Assembly (NCBI GenBank): GCA_030248135.1
Contig: JASANC010000266.1
Coordinates: 31,829 to 95,828, forward strand
Reading direction: 5' to 3'
Source: Theristus sp. LFF4_11
Lineage: Eukaryota > Nematoda > Chromadorea > Monhysterida > Xyalidae
Length of the DNA stretch: 64,000 nucleotides
The position numbers were made by a program, and so were the translations under genes. How positions within the stretch are numbered: the first letter of the stretch is position 1; each line of letters opens with the position of its first letter. The notes under the pieces were generated by a model. The model had not been told where the DNA came from. It worked only from the letters and a program-made list of their open reading frames with translations, and made no database searches. This document shows positions 12,001-24,000 of this stretch, one piece after another.

Positions 12001-15000
12001 CTTGTGCTGCCGTGAAGTCGCCTACAATACAATATTTTTTTAATGTATTTAAATAAATAAAAATGCGAAGTTTATGATTTTGCTATTTTTACCCGTTTAC
12101 CCTAACCGAAGGCAAGCCTTTTTGTAAGTGAAGTAAAATTGAATAAAAAATATAAAAACCAATGTTTTTTTTCATTTACCCGTTTTTAAAAGCTAATGCT
12201 TTTTACCCGTTCACCTAAGCCAAGCTTTTTTTGTGAAGTGAAAATGCGAAGTTTATGATTTTGCTATTTTTCCCCGTTCACCCTAACCTAAGTCAAGCCT
12301 TTTTGTATGTGAAGTAAGATTGAATAAAAACATAAAAATTAACGTTTTTTTCAAATACCCGGTTTAAAAAGCTAATGCTTCTTTTACCCGTTTACCTGAG
12401 TCAAGCCTTTTTTGAAAAGTGAAAATGCGAAGTTTATGATTTTGCTATGTTTACCCGTTCCCCCTAACCTAAGTCAATCCTTTTTGTAAGTTAAGTAAGA
12501 TTGAATAAAAAATATAAAAATTAACTTTTTATCATAAAAAATACCCGTTTTAAAAAGCTAATGCTTCTTTTACCCGGTTGCCCTAACATAAGCCAAGCCG
12601 TTTTTGTAAAGTGAAAATGAATAGAAGAAACAAAAAGGTGACGTTTATAATTTTGTTTTGCAGTCATTGCTTCTTTTTACCCGTTTACCCCAACATGATC
12701 CAAGCATTTTGCAAAGTGAAAATGAGTGAATGAATGAAAATGAAAATACCATTTCGACTCAATTAAAAAACTAACTTTTTTCAAGGACGGGTTTGTTGCA
12801 TTTTTCGCATTGGCTCGTCAAGTTTTGAGCAGCAACAATTGCCAGTTGCCCATCGTGCGTTACGTTGAAACTGTCGCTCATAACCATGGAGTATCAATTT
12901 GAAAATGAAACATGGAGTATCAATTTCAATGAAATTTACTTGTTTTGAATCCAAAGTGCAACTTGCAATGCCGATGTCGATGCGCGTTTTGCAACCCGAT
13001 GTTTAAAAACAAAAAAGTTCAAACTTTTTTCAAAGACGGTTTTGTTACATCTTTCCCAGTCGATCATCAAGTTTTGATCAGCCACGCTTCCATTTGCCTA
13101 TGCTGCGCTGAATTGCCTCTGTTGACCAAAGAGTATCATGATGACTCCAGCTATGAAGAGCGACGCTTTGAAAAAAACAATCTCAACTGGCTTTGATAAA
13201 AATAGGTTAAGGAAATTGAGATGGAGTTTTCTTAAATAGCAAAAAATAAGCGCCAATTCAAATTTCATGAAAATGACAGGGACAGACAGACAGACAGACA
13301 GACAAATTGCATTTTTAGTATAATAGACTAGCCAATTGACCCGAGCGTATGTGGCTTAATCCAGCCAACCTACGCCAAGCCTTTTTTGTAAAGTGAAAAT
13401 GCGAAGTTTATGATTTTGCTATTTTTACCCTTTCACCCTAACCTAAGTCAAGCCTTTTTGTAAGTGAAGTAAAACTGAATAAAAAGTATAAAAATTAACG
13501 TTTTTTCAATTACCCGTTTTAAAAAGCTAATGCTTCTTTTATTCGTTTATCCTAACGTAAGCGAAGCCTTTATGTAAAGTGAAAATGCTAAGTTTATGAT
13601 TTTGCTATTTTTACCCGTTCACCCTAACCTAAGTCAAGCCTTTTTTGTAAGTGAAGTAAGATCGAATAAAAAGTATAAAAATTACGTTTTTTCAATTACC
13701 CGTTTTAAAAAGCTAATGCTTCTTTTACCCGTTTACCCTAACATAAGCGAAGCCTTTTTTGTAAAGTGAAAATGCGAAGTTTATGATTTTGCTATTTTTA
13801 CCTGTTCACCCTAACCTAAGTCAAGCCTTTTTTGTAAGTGAAGTAAGACCAAATAAAAAGTATAAAAATTAACGTTTTTTTTCAATTACCCGTTTTAAAA
13901 AGCGAATGCTTTTTTTAACCCGCTTACCCTAACATAAGCCAAGCCTTTTTGCAAAGTGAAAATGCGAAGTTTATAATTTTCATATTTTTGCTTGTTCACC
14001 CTAACTTAAGTCAAGCCTTTTTGTAAGTGAAGTAAAAATAAAAATATAAAAAAACAACGTTTTTTTTTGATTACCCGTTTCAAAAAGCTAATGCTTCTTT
14101 TACCCGCTTACCCTAACATAAGCCAAGCCTTTCTTGTAAAGTGAAAATGGCCCAAATAAAAAGTATAAAAATTAACGTTTTTTTAAATTACCCGTTTTAA
14201 AAAGCGAATGCTTCTTATACCCGCTTACCCTAACATAAGCCAAGCCTTTTTTGCAAAGTGAAAATGCGAAATTTATAATTTTGCTATTTTTGCTTGTTCA
14301 CCGTAACTACACTGTAAGTCAAGCCTTTTTGTAAGTGAAGTAAAAATAAAAATATAAAAAACAACGTTTTTTTCGATTGCAGAAACAAAAAAGTGACGTT
14401 TTTAAGTCTCGTTTTACAGTAATTGTTCGTTTTACCCGTTTACTCTAACATAACCCAAGCCTTTTGCAAAGTGGAAATGAATGGTAAATATAGATACCAT
14501 AGCGACCCAACTAAAGACTAACTTTTTTTGAAAGACATGAGCAGCAACAATTGCCGTTTGCCCATCGTACGTTACGTTGAAATTATCGCTCATAACCGTG
14601 GAGTATCAATTTGAAAAGAGTAGTATCATGATGACTTTCAGCTATGAAGAGCGGCGCTTTGTGTAAACAATTTCAAGTGATATCAAAAATAGATAAAGAT
14701 TGAGATTGAGATGAAGCTTTTTTAAATACCAAAAATAGCAAAAAATGGGCGCCAATTCAAAAGTGTGACGGACAGACAGACAAATTGTAAATTTAGTAGT
14801 AACTAGCCTATTGACCCGAGCGTATGTGGCTTAATCAATGCCAAGCCTTTTCGTGAAGTGGCATTGACTTAGAAAGAAAAAACAGTAACGTTTATTGAAT
14901 AATAACCCTGAAGAAAATTTACCTTGTGCTGCCGTGAAGTCGCCTACAATACAATTTTTTAATGTATTTAAATAAATAAAAAATGCGAAGTTTATGATTT

Positions 15001-18000
15001 TGCTATTTTTACCCGTTCACCCTAACCGAAGGCAAGCCTTTTTTAAGTGAAGTAAAACTGAATAAAAAATATAAAAAACTAATGTTTGTTTTTCATTTAC
15101 CCACTTTAAAAAGCTAATGCTTTTTTTACCCGTTTACCTAAGCCAAGCTTTTTTGTAAAGTGAAAATACGAAGTTTATGATTTTGCTATTTTTTCCCCGT
15201 TCACCCTAACCTAAGTCAAGCCTTTTTGTATGTGAAGTAAGATTAAATAAAAAACATAAAAATTAACGTTTTTTCAATAACCCGTTTTAAAAAGCTAATG
15301 CTTCTTTTACCCGTTTACCTAAGCCAAGCCTTTTTTGCAAAGTGAAAATGCGAAGTTTATGATTTTGCTATTTTTACCCGTTCACCCTAACCTAAGTCAA
15401 GCCTTTTTGTAAGTTAAGCAAGATTGAATAAAAAATATAAAAATTAACGTTTTTTCATTAAAAAATACTCATTTTAAAAAGCTAATGCTTCTTTTACTCG
15501 GTTACCCTTACATAAGCCAAGCCTTTTTTGTGAAGTGAACATGAATAGAAGAAACAAAAAAGTGACGTTTATAATTTCGTTTTGCAGTCATTGCTTCTTT
15601 TTACCCGTTTACCCCAACATGACCCAAACATTTTGCAAAGTGAAAATGAATGGTAAATACCATTTCGACCCAATTAAAAAACTAACTTTTTTCAAAGACG
15701 GTTTTGTTACATCTTTCGCAGTCGCTCGTCAAGTTTTGAGCAGCAACAATTGCCAGTTGCCCATCGTGCGTTACGTTGAAATTATCGCTCATAACCATGG
15801 AGTATCAATTTGAAAATGAAACATGGAGTATCAATTTCAATGAAATTTACTTGTTTTGAATCAAAAGTGCAACTTGCAATTGCAATGCCGATGTCGATGC
15901 GCGTTTTGCAACCCGATTTTTAAAAACAAAAAAGTTCAAACTTTTTTCAAAGACGGTTTTGTTATTTCTTTCCCAGTCGATCACCAAGTTATGATCAGCC
16001 ACGCTTCCATTTGCCTATGCTGCGCTGAACTGTCTCTGTTGATCAAATAGTATCATGATGACTTCAGCTATATGAAGAGCGACGTTTTGAGAAAACAATC
16101 TCAACTGGCATTGATAAAAATAGGTTAAGGAAATTGAGATGGAGTTTTCTTAAATAGCAAAAATGAGCGCCAATTCAAATTTCATGAAAATGACAGGGAC
16201 AGACAGACAGACAAATTGCATTTTTAGTATAATAGACTAGCCTATTGACCCGAGCATATGTGGCTTAATCAATGCCAAGCCTTTTTGGTGAAGTGGAATT
16301 GACTTGGAAAGAAAAAAAAAACAGTAACGTTTACTGAATAATAACCCTGAAGAAAATTTACCTTGTGCTGCCGTGAAGTCGCCAACAATACAATATTTTT
16401 TAATGTATTTAAATAAATTAAAAATGCGAAGTTTATGATTTTGCTATTTTTACCTTACCTAACCGAAGGCCTTTTTGTAAGTGAAGTAAAATGAAAAAAA
16501 TATAAAAACTAACGTTTTTTTCATTTACCCGTTTTAAAAAGCTAATGCTTTTTACCCGTTTACCTAACAACCTTTTTTGTAAAGTGAAAATGCGAAGTTT
16601 ATGATTTTTCTACCCGTTCACCCTAACCGAAGTCAAGCCTTTTTGTAAGTGAAGTAAGATTGAATAAAAACATAAAAATTAACGTTTTTTTAATTACCCG
16701 TTTTAAAAAGCTAATGCTTCTTTTACCCGTTTACCTAAGCGAAGCCTTTTTTGTAAAGTGAAAATGCGAAGTTTATGATTTTGCTATTTTTACCCGTTCA
16801 CCCCAACCTAAGTCAAGCCTTTTTGTAAGTGAAGTAAGATCGAATAAAAAGTATAAAAATTAACGTTTTTTTCATTAAAAAATACCCGTTTTAAAAACAT
16901 ATGCTTCTTTTACCCGGTTATCCTAACATAAGCCAAGCCTTTTTTCTAAAGTGAAAAATGAATAGAAGAAACAAAAAAGTGACGTTTATAATTTCGTTTT
17001 AAAGTCATTGCTTCTTTTACCCGTTTATATATAAAATACCTCAACATGACCCAAACATTTTGCAAAGTGAAAATGAATGGTAAATACCATTTCGACCCAA
17101 TTAAAAACTTTTTAACTAAACTTTTTTCAGAGACGGTTTTGTTACATCTTTCGCAGTCGCTCGTCAAGTTTTGAGCAGCAACAATTGCCAGTTGCCCATT
17201 GTGCGTTACGTTGAAATTGTCGCTCGTAACCATGGAGTATCAATTTGAAAATGAAACATGGAGTATCAATTTCAATGAAATGTACTGGTTTTGAATCCAA
17301 AGTGCAACTTGCAATGCCGATGTCGATGTGCGTTTTGCAACCCGATTTTTAAAAACAAAAAAGTTTAAACTTTTTTCACAGACGGTTTTGTTACATCTTT
17401 CCCAGTCGATCATCAAGTTTTGATCAGCTACGCTTCTATTTGCCTATGCTGCACTGAACTGTCTCTGTTGACCAAAGAGTATCATGATGACTACAGCTAT
17501 GAAGTGCAACGTTTTGACAAAACAATCTCAACTGGCATTAATAAAAAAAATAGGTTAAGGAAATTGAGATGAAGTTTTCTTAAATAGCAAAAATGAGCGC
17601 CAATTCAAATTTCATGAAAATGACAGGGACAGACAAATTGCATTTTTAGTATAATAGATAGACTAGCCAATTGACCCGTGCCTACGGCACGGTTAGCTGA
17701 TAAATATAATTGTTATTTTTGAGTGGATTTTGATTTTTTGAACCGTGCCCGCCCACGACCCGGATTAAAAATGTATTGCATTTTGATTTTGAGCTGCTTT
17801 AGTCGTTCCCGTTTAAATTATAAAAACAGTCTTCTGATCAAGAACACAATTTCTCTGCTTCCCTTTTAAAATTCCCATTTAAATCTTTTTTAATTGCCAA
17901 TGGTCAATTGCCGTTCCTGTTAAAAATATGAAAATTCAATTAACGTTAATTAAATTGAAACGACAAAAATAACGTTTTGCATCCCGATTTTTTAAAACAA

Positions 18001-21000
18001 TTGCAACCCGCTTCCGGTCATCAACTTGTGAACAGAAACAATTGCCATTAATTGTCAATCGCATGTTTAAAATTGAATAAAAAATATAAAAACTAACGTT
18101 TTTTATTTACCCGTTTTAAAAAGCTAATGCTTTTTTTACCCGTTTACCTAAGCCAAACCTTTTTTGTAAAGTGAAAATGTGAAGTTTATGATTTTGCTAT
18201 TTTTACCCGTTCACCATAACCTAAGTCAAGCCTTTTTGTAAGTTAAGTAAGATTGAATAAAAAATAAAAAAATTAACGTTTTTTTCATAAAAAAATATCC
18301 GTTTTAAAAAGCTAATGCTTCTTTTACCCGGTTACCCTAACATAAGCCAAACCTTTTTTCAAAAGTGAAAATGAATAGAAGAAACAAAAAAGTGACGTTT
18401 ATAATTTCGTTTTGCAGTCATTGCTTCTTTTTACCCGTTTACCCCAACATGACCCAAACATTTTGCAAAGTGAAAATGAATGGTAAATACCATTTCGACC
18501 CAATTAAAAAACTAACTTTTTTCAAAGACGGTTTTGTTACATCTTTCGCAGTCGCTCGTCAAGTTTTGAGCAGCAACAATTGCCAGTTGCCCATCGAGCG
18601 TTACGGTGAAATTATCGCTCATAACCGTGGAGTATCAATTTGAAAATGAAACATGGAGTATCAATTTCAATGAAATTTACTTGTTTTGAATCCAAAGTCC
18701 AAAGTGTCGATGTGCGTTTTGTAACCCAATTTTTAATTAAAAACAAAAAAGTTCAAACTTTTTTCAAAGACGGTTTTGTTACATCTTTTCCTCCCAGTCG
18801 ATCATCAAGTTTTGATCAGCCACGCTTCCATTTGCCTATGCTGCGCTGAACTGTCTCTGTTGACCAAAGAGTATCATGATGACTTCAGCTATGAAGAGCG
18901 ACGTTTTGAGAAAACAATCTCAACTGGCATTAAAAAAATAAAAATAGGTTAAGGAAATTGAGATGGAGTTTTCTTAAATAGCAAAAATGAGCGCCAATTC
19001 AAATTTCATGAAAATGTGAACAGACTTACTTAATCAGCTCACACAGTAACTATCTTAGTATTATAGATGACAGGGACAGACAAATTGCATTTTTAGTATA
19101 ATAGATAGATGCCAAGCGACTGAACTGACTGTCGGTCAGTTGACTCCACCCGGCTCTCAATTTCTCGCGTATCCGTGATGACACACGGCAGCACCCGTGT
19201 TACCGGTGTTGGTATAGCGCGAAGCGATTCTGCGAAACCAACGGGGGTCTTGTATAAATTTAGGGTCGCCAGTGGAAAGCGCCACTTTGCATTGTCAACT
19301 CACGCTGGTTGACATTTGATCATTTGACCACTACAAACGGACCGATTACAGACCGGCCAACACAACAACAACAACAACTGCAACAACAACCACCGTACCC
19401 GTGGTCTCAGCGCGACAACGACGACCAGCGGATACTGTGGCTGGGCGACCGACTGACGCACATCGACCGTCAGCTGCAGCGTATTGAGGACACGGTCGTG
19501 ATGCAACCGAGGCACACTGGTCGGTTGGGTGGGTGGGTTGGTTGGTGGGTGGGTGATTGGTTGGTTGGTTGGTGGGTGATTGGTGGCTGGACGGGTGAAG
19601 TTGGCGGATTGGTTGGTTGGTTGGATTGGTTGGTTGGTGGGTAATTGGTGGCTGGACGGGTGAAGTTGGCGGATTGGTTGGTTGGTTGGATTGTTTGGTT
19701 GGTGGGTGATTGGTGGCTGGACGGGTGAAGTTGGCGGATTGGTTGGTTGGTTGGTTGGATTGGTTGGTTGGTGGGTGATTGGTGGCTGCACGGGTGAAGT
19801 TGGCGAGTGCGCTGATTGGCTGCTGTTGAGCGATGTTTATTTTCGGTGACATGGATCCGCGCTGATTGGCTACGTTAGAGCGGCGTTGTTTTTGGTGATA
19901 TGGATGCGCTTCAACTTTCAAAAAGTTCCAGGGCTGCATCTGCACGACACGGCGCGTGTGCTGGCCGACTCGCCGACCTCAGCGGTGCCGCCGATCTCCT
20001 CGCAGACGTACCCGAAATACCCGCAACACCAGCGGTACTCGGTCGACGGCAAACTGGTCACCGTCAAAGGTGCACTTGCGATGTTGTGATTGTGCAGGTT
20101 GATCGCTGTGGAAAATGTGGCCCATGTTGGGTTTGGAGAAAATGTGCAAACCGACGTTTGTGTGATTTCTTTGACCGCATGGATCGTCGTCGATGTTCAG
20201 AAAAGCTGTTTTCAGCTTTTCTCAGTTTTTCTCTTTTATGCGACAGTTTGAAAAGTGTCTCTTGGTCGTGTCTCAGGGTGACTCGGGTCAATTCAGTAAT
20301 TTTGAATTGCCGCGCGTCACGCATGAAACCGATTTTCTATCTATGTGGGCGCATTCAGTCGCAGAACGGAAATGAGAAAAGGTGATCAACAAGCTCACGA
20401 GCAAGCAAACAAAAAAAAAGAAACGAAACGTGATTTGGTTCGCAGCAGGCCCGTCGGATGGCGCTCGTCGCATTCTGTCGAACGAGTCTGATTTCAACGG
20501 CGTCTCCGTGGAGGCGACTGCGGCGCCACAGCAACAGCCGCTGGCGAACTCGGTCGTTCACCGCACGACCGCCGACGCGCCGCGAACGCTGCAGCAGCAG
20601 CAAACGTCGACGCCCGGTCTGTGCATGATGACGATGGTGTTTTTTGTTTGAATTTGTCGATTTTCGCTTTATTTTGTTGAATTAAATTTATTGAGCACCT
20701 GAGCGAGCGTATGTTTTCCGGTCACATTTTTCGCACGTCACAGAGCGCCAAATCGAATGAAAGGGCTCGGGTTGGAAAGAGCACATTTTTATGCTAACAG
20801 AGGCAATCTGATCCCGACACAATCCTAGAGATTCCGTTTGTTCAAATTTTTCGCGCGGCTCCATTTGCCTGCAGAAACGAGGGCAAAGTGACATGTGTTT
20901 CTCCGGGCGATCTTCAACATTTGGATGCGTTTAGCGTATTATTCCACTGAACGGGGTGTTGTTTGTAAACGGGATGCCTGTTTTCTGTGCCCGATGCAGC

Positions 21001-24000
21001 GCCCGGTCGTACGAGCGACGCCGCCAGACCCGGAGCGACGTCGGCAATGACCGTCGTCGGTTCGTCCGGTTCGATCCCGACCGGCGCAGGCGGCCACTTC
21101 TCGCCGATCGTCGACTCGCGCGCACCGGGGGCACCACCGCCATTGATGCCGTCGATCAGCGTGATCGCCGCATCGCCTCCGGAGGCGGACACGGCCGGCC
21201 TGGATGGTCGGACGACCATTGCCGCCACCGCCGACGATACGCCGTCGCGAATGCGCGACGTCGACACACAGCGGTTGGTTGGGTTGGTTGGTTGTGGTGA
21301 GCGCACTGGGGAATTGGTGACCGAGTGGGCAAACACACGCTAAAACCGGTGCTATTTGCGTTCGGATGTCGGTGAAGCCGGTGTGTTTGTTTGTTTGTTT
21401 GTCGACATGCATGACGTGGACACGCATTGGCTGTTTGGTGTGGTCACTATTCTTCAGAATTGGCAAATTTGTTAGGCAAACACACTGGCACGGGGCACGG
21501 GTGGACTTCTCGTTGTTGTTGACTCCTGACAAACACACTGGCGCAGGCCACTCCTGCATTGGGATTGGTTAAGTTTTGCACGTGTGCCTGCGTGTGTTTG
21601 CTGCTCTAGGAGCGGGTTTCAGACAAGGAGTTCACCCAGAGAAGACAATTTTTCGCAGCCGTGTGCAATTTTCGTTTGATATATCTACCTATACTAAAAA
21701 GTTCGCACTTCACCCAGCCCAGACCAAACTACAGTAAACGTCACACCATAGTCTGAAATTGTGCATTATTGGTGGTCAAACTTATGCGAACGCAAGTGTT
21801 GTGCAGGCTTCAAAAATCTCAGCACTCACTCTAAAAACGAATTTGATTTGTGGACCCAGTGGCCAGTACAAGTATCTTGCAACGTGATTTTAAAACCAGA
21901 CACCTTACGAAAGCGTTTCGTATCGCGTTGATTTTTGAAGTCTCCACAAAAAAATGCGTTGACATACCTTTGGTCGCTTTTTGTTTGTCACCTTGAATAA
22001 CTTCACATGTTGTTTGTCTGTTTTTTCACTTCTAAAGTTCAAGCATTTGGGTGAGGTGCGAGCTTCTGAAAGAAACACCCAGGTGTTCAATTTTTGATCA
22101 AATCTTTTCTCTGTGCTTCTGATTTGTTGTGTTGACTTTTTATATGACTTCCATTCTAAGTTCAGAACGGGCCTCTCCTCGTGACAGGTTGGTTGGTAGG
22201 TTGGTGGTTTTGTAACAACAACAATAAAAATAGCGTGCAATCATCCCAAATTCACACGCAATTTTAGGTAAATGGGTGCGCATTTTTTTGGAAGCTCCAG
22301 CCTCACTCAATGGTCGGCTGGCACGAGCTGATTGGTTATTTGCAAAATCGAGCACGCTGATTGGTCGTACCAGCGAGCTGCAGCCAATCAGCGCGTTTGA
22401 TATGAAGCTGAGTTTTCTGATATTGCGTTTTGGATGATTGCACTGAGAACAAAACAGCGCATATCCGAGCCTGAAGACCGCATACACTTTTCTAACACAC
22501 TTCAGTCTAACGCACTGGTCGGTTAGACCATGTGTGTGTATGAGATCACGGACTTGGCAACATCACCGAAAACACGAGTGAGCGGTCTCCAGGAAAGGAC
22601 GTTGTTTTTACTGTAGTGGCGTTGTTTCATCAGTTCTGCGACTCACTGCGTCTGCGTGCGCAGACTGTACAGTAGTTTCGTGCTAGATGCAGCAGTAATT
22701 CAAAATTGTCTGCATGTGGCTCTGCACTTTCGGGATTTTGAATTGCCGCGTCAAGCACGAAGAAACATGCAAGCGCCCAGAGCGCACAAACCGCGCAGAA
22801 CCCAAATAAATGATAATACAAGTATGTTTGTTTAAACCTGTCACTTTTTTCGCAGAATACAAATATAAATCGCAAAAAACGGGATCGGGAGTTGCAAGAA
22901 AAAAATAATAATCAGCTACGAACTGAGTGCTTTTGAACCTGATACATTCGTTCTTCTCACTATAACTGAAACGCAGTTTCGCGAGCTCTGTATTCTGCGA
23001 TCGCAAAAAGTGACAGCTTCAAACAAACCTACAGTAGCACAGTGTGGTTTCACCAAAACCAACCAACCAACCAACCAGCGACACGAGCGACGACGACGCC
23101 CGTTCTGCGCTGAATCGCTCCGCCCACTACCGAGGCTCGCTCAGCCGCCTCGAGTCCTACCTTTGCACCGTGCGCAGCTATCGCCACATGCTGCTGTCGA
23201 AGTCGTCCGACAGTCGGGCGACGTTGCCGCGCGACTCGATGGCCGACTTTGCTTCGGAGTCGTTCATGGAGGCGGCCGAGGATGATCTGTCGAATTTGAT
23301 CGCCGAAAAGGAGCGAATGAGTGCGCTGGTGGCTTGTTTTAGGGGGGGGTTGTTTGGGCTCGAGAGTGGTGGATCAACGAGGTCACTTGAAAAAAGGGTA
23401 CCTCACTGATGAGGTCACTACCAGAAGAGGGGTGCCGCCGTTACCGTACATCCGATGAGGTCACCCACAGCACGCCAAGAGCGGTACACCACTGATTACA
23501 GTTCCCGGCCCATCCACTCCTCTTCTGCATCTAAACTTGGTCCGAACCACGAACTCCGCTCCGCATAATTAGGCTAATTCGGGAATTTTGAAAGATTGTG
23601 GTTTTGTGAGTGTCGTTGGAGAACTCCATCCACCGGTCTGGTAACGCAAACTGCGGCGGTGGGTCGGCAAACTGAGGCTGAGTATATGAGGATCGTTTGA
23701 AATTCGGCGCAGTTCTCTTGAGTGTTCACGGGTTCACAGTAGACTCCGCCAATCAGCGTGCCGGTGATTTGAGTTTCTTCTCCGCAGATGCGCAGGAGAA
23801 GGCGGCACCGTTGAAGCAGTCGCTGTCGACGGCGGTGCCGCGCGGCGCCAAGTGGATGCAGCAGGCGTACTTGGGCGACGGACAGTGCGACGTCATGGAC
23901 GAGATCGAGTACTCGTTCTGGCATGACTTCATCGACACGTACTTGAAGGTGACGTCTGTGTCCCCGCACCGCCCTTCAGTTGTCCATGATAGCTGCTGGA

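Larger units (their letters stand above)
19352..23948 (+). other. chs: Chitin synthase exons 25-30: cytosolic linker
   Basis: Exons are 19352-19519, 19932-20069, 20449-20616, 21000-21273, 23079-23320 and 23788-23948. Exon 25 has a polyGln run, then a short amphipathic helix (LGDRLTHIDRQLQRIEDTV), the position of the coiled coil in insect chitin synthase 1. Exons 26-28 are Pro/Ser/Thr/Ala-rich and look disordered. Exon 30 carries the conserved acidic FWHDFIDTYLK before the last helices. Exon 27 has a tandem CAGCAG acceptor, so one alanine may be optional. Confidence 0.88.

Noticed and set aside
12090..18340. CCCTAA and CCTAA words recalling telomere repeats
   Set aside because: They are fixed parts of the 190-base sub-repeat and never form a short-unit tandem tract; nematode telomeres are TTAGGC in any case.
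15535..18849. Recurrent reading frames with TFFKDGFVTSF in the array
   Set aside because: They follow DNA-level repeats, vary by frame-breaking indels between units, and show no recognised domain.
19300..19945. Long Asn/Pro/Thr-rich minus frame (199 codons)
   Set aside because: It is the antisense of exon 25 and of the TTGG minisatellite.
20939..21559. 206-codon minus frame opposite exon 28
   Set aside because: Antisense shadow of a GC-rich exon whose plus frame fits the chitin synthase phases.
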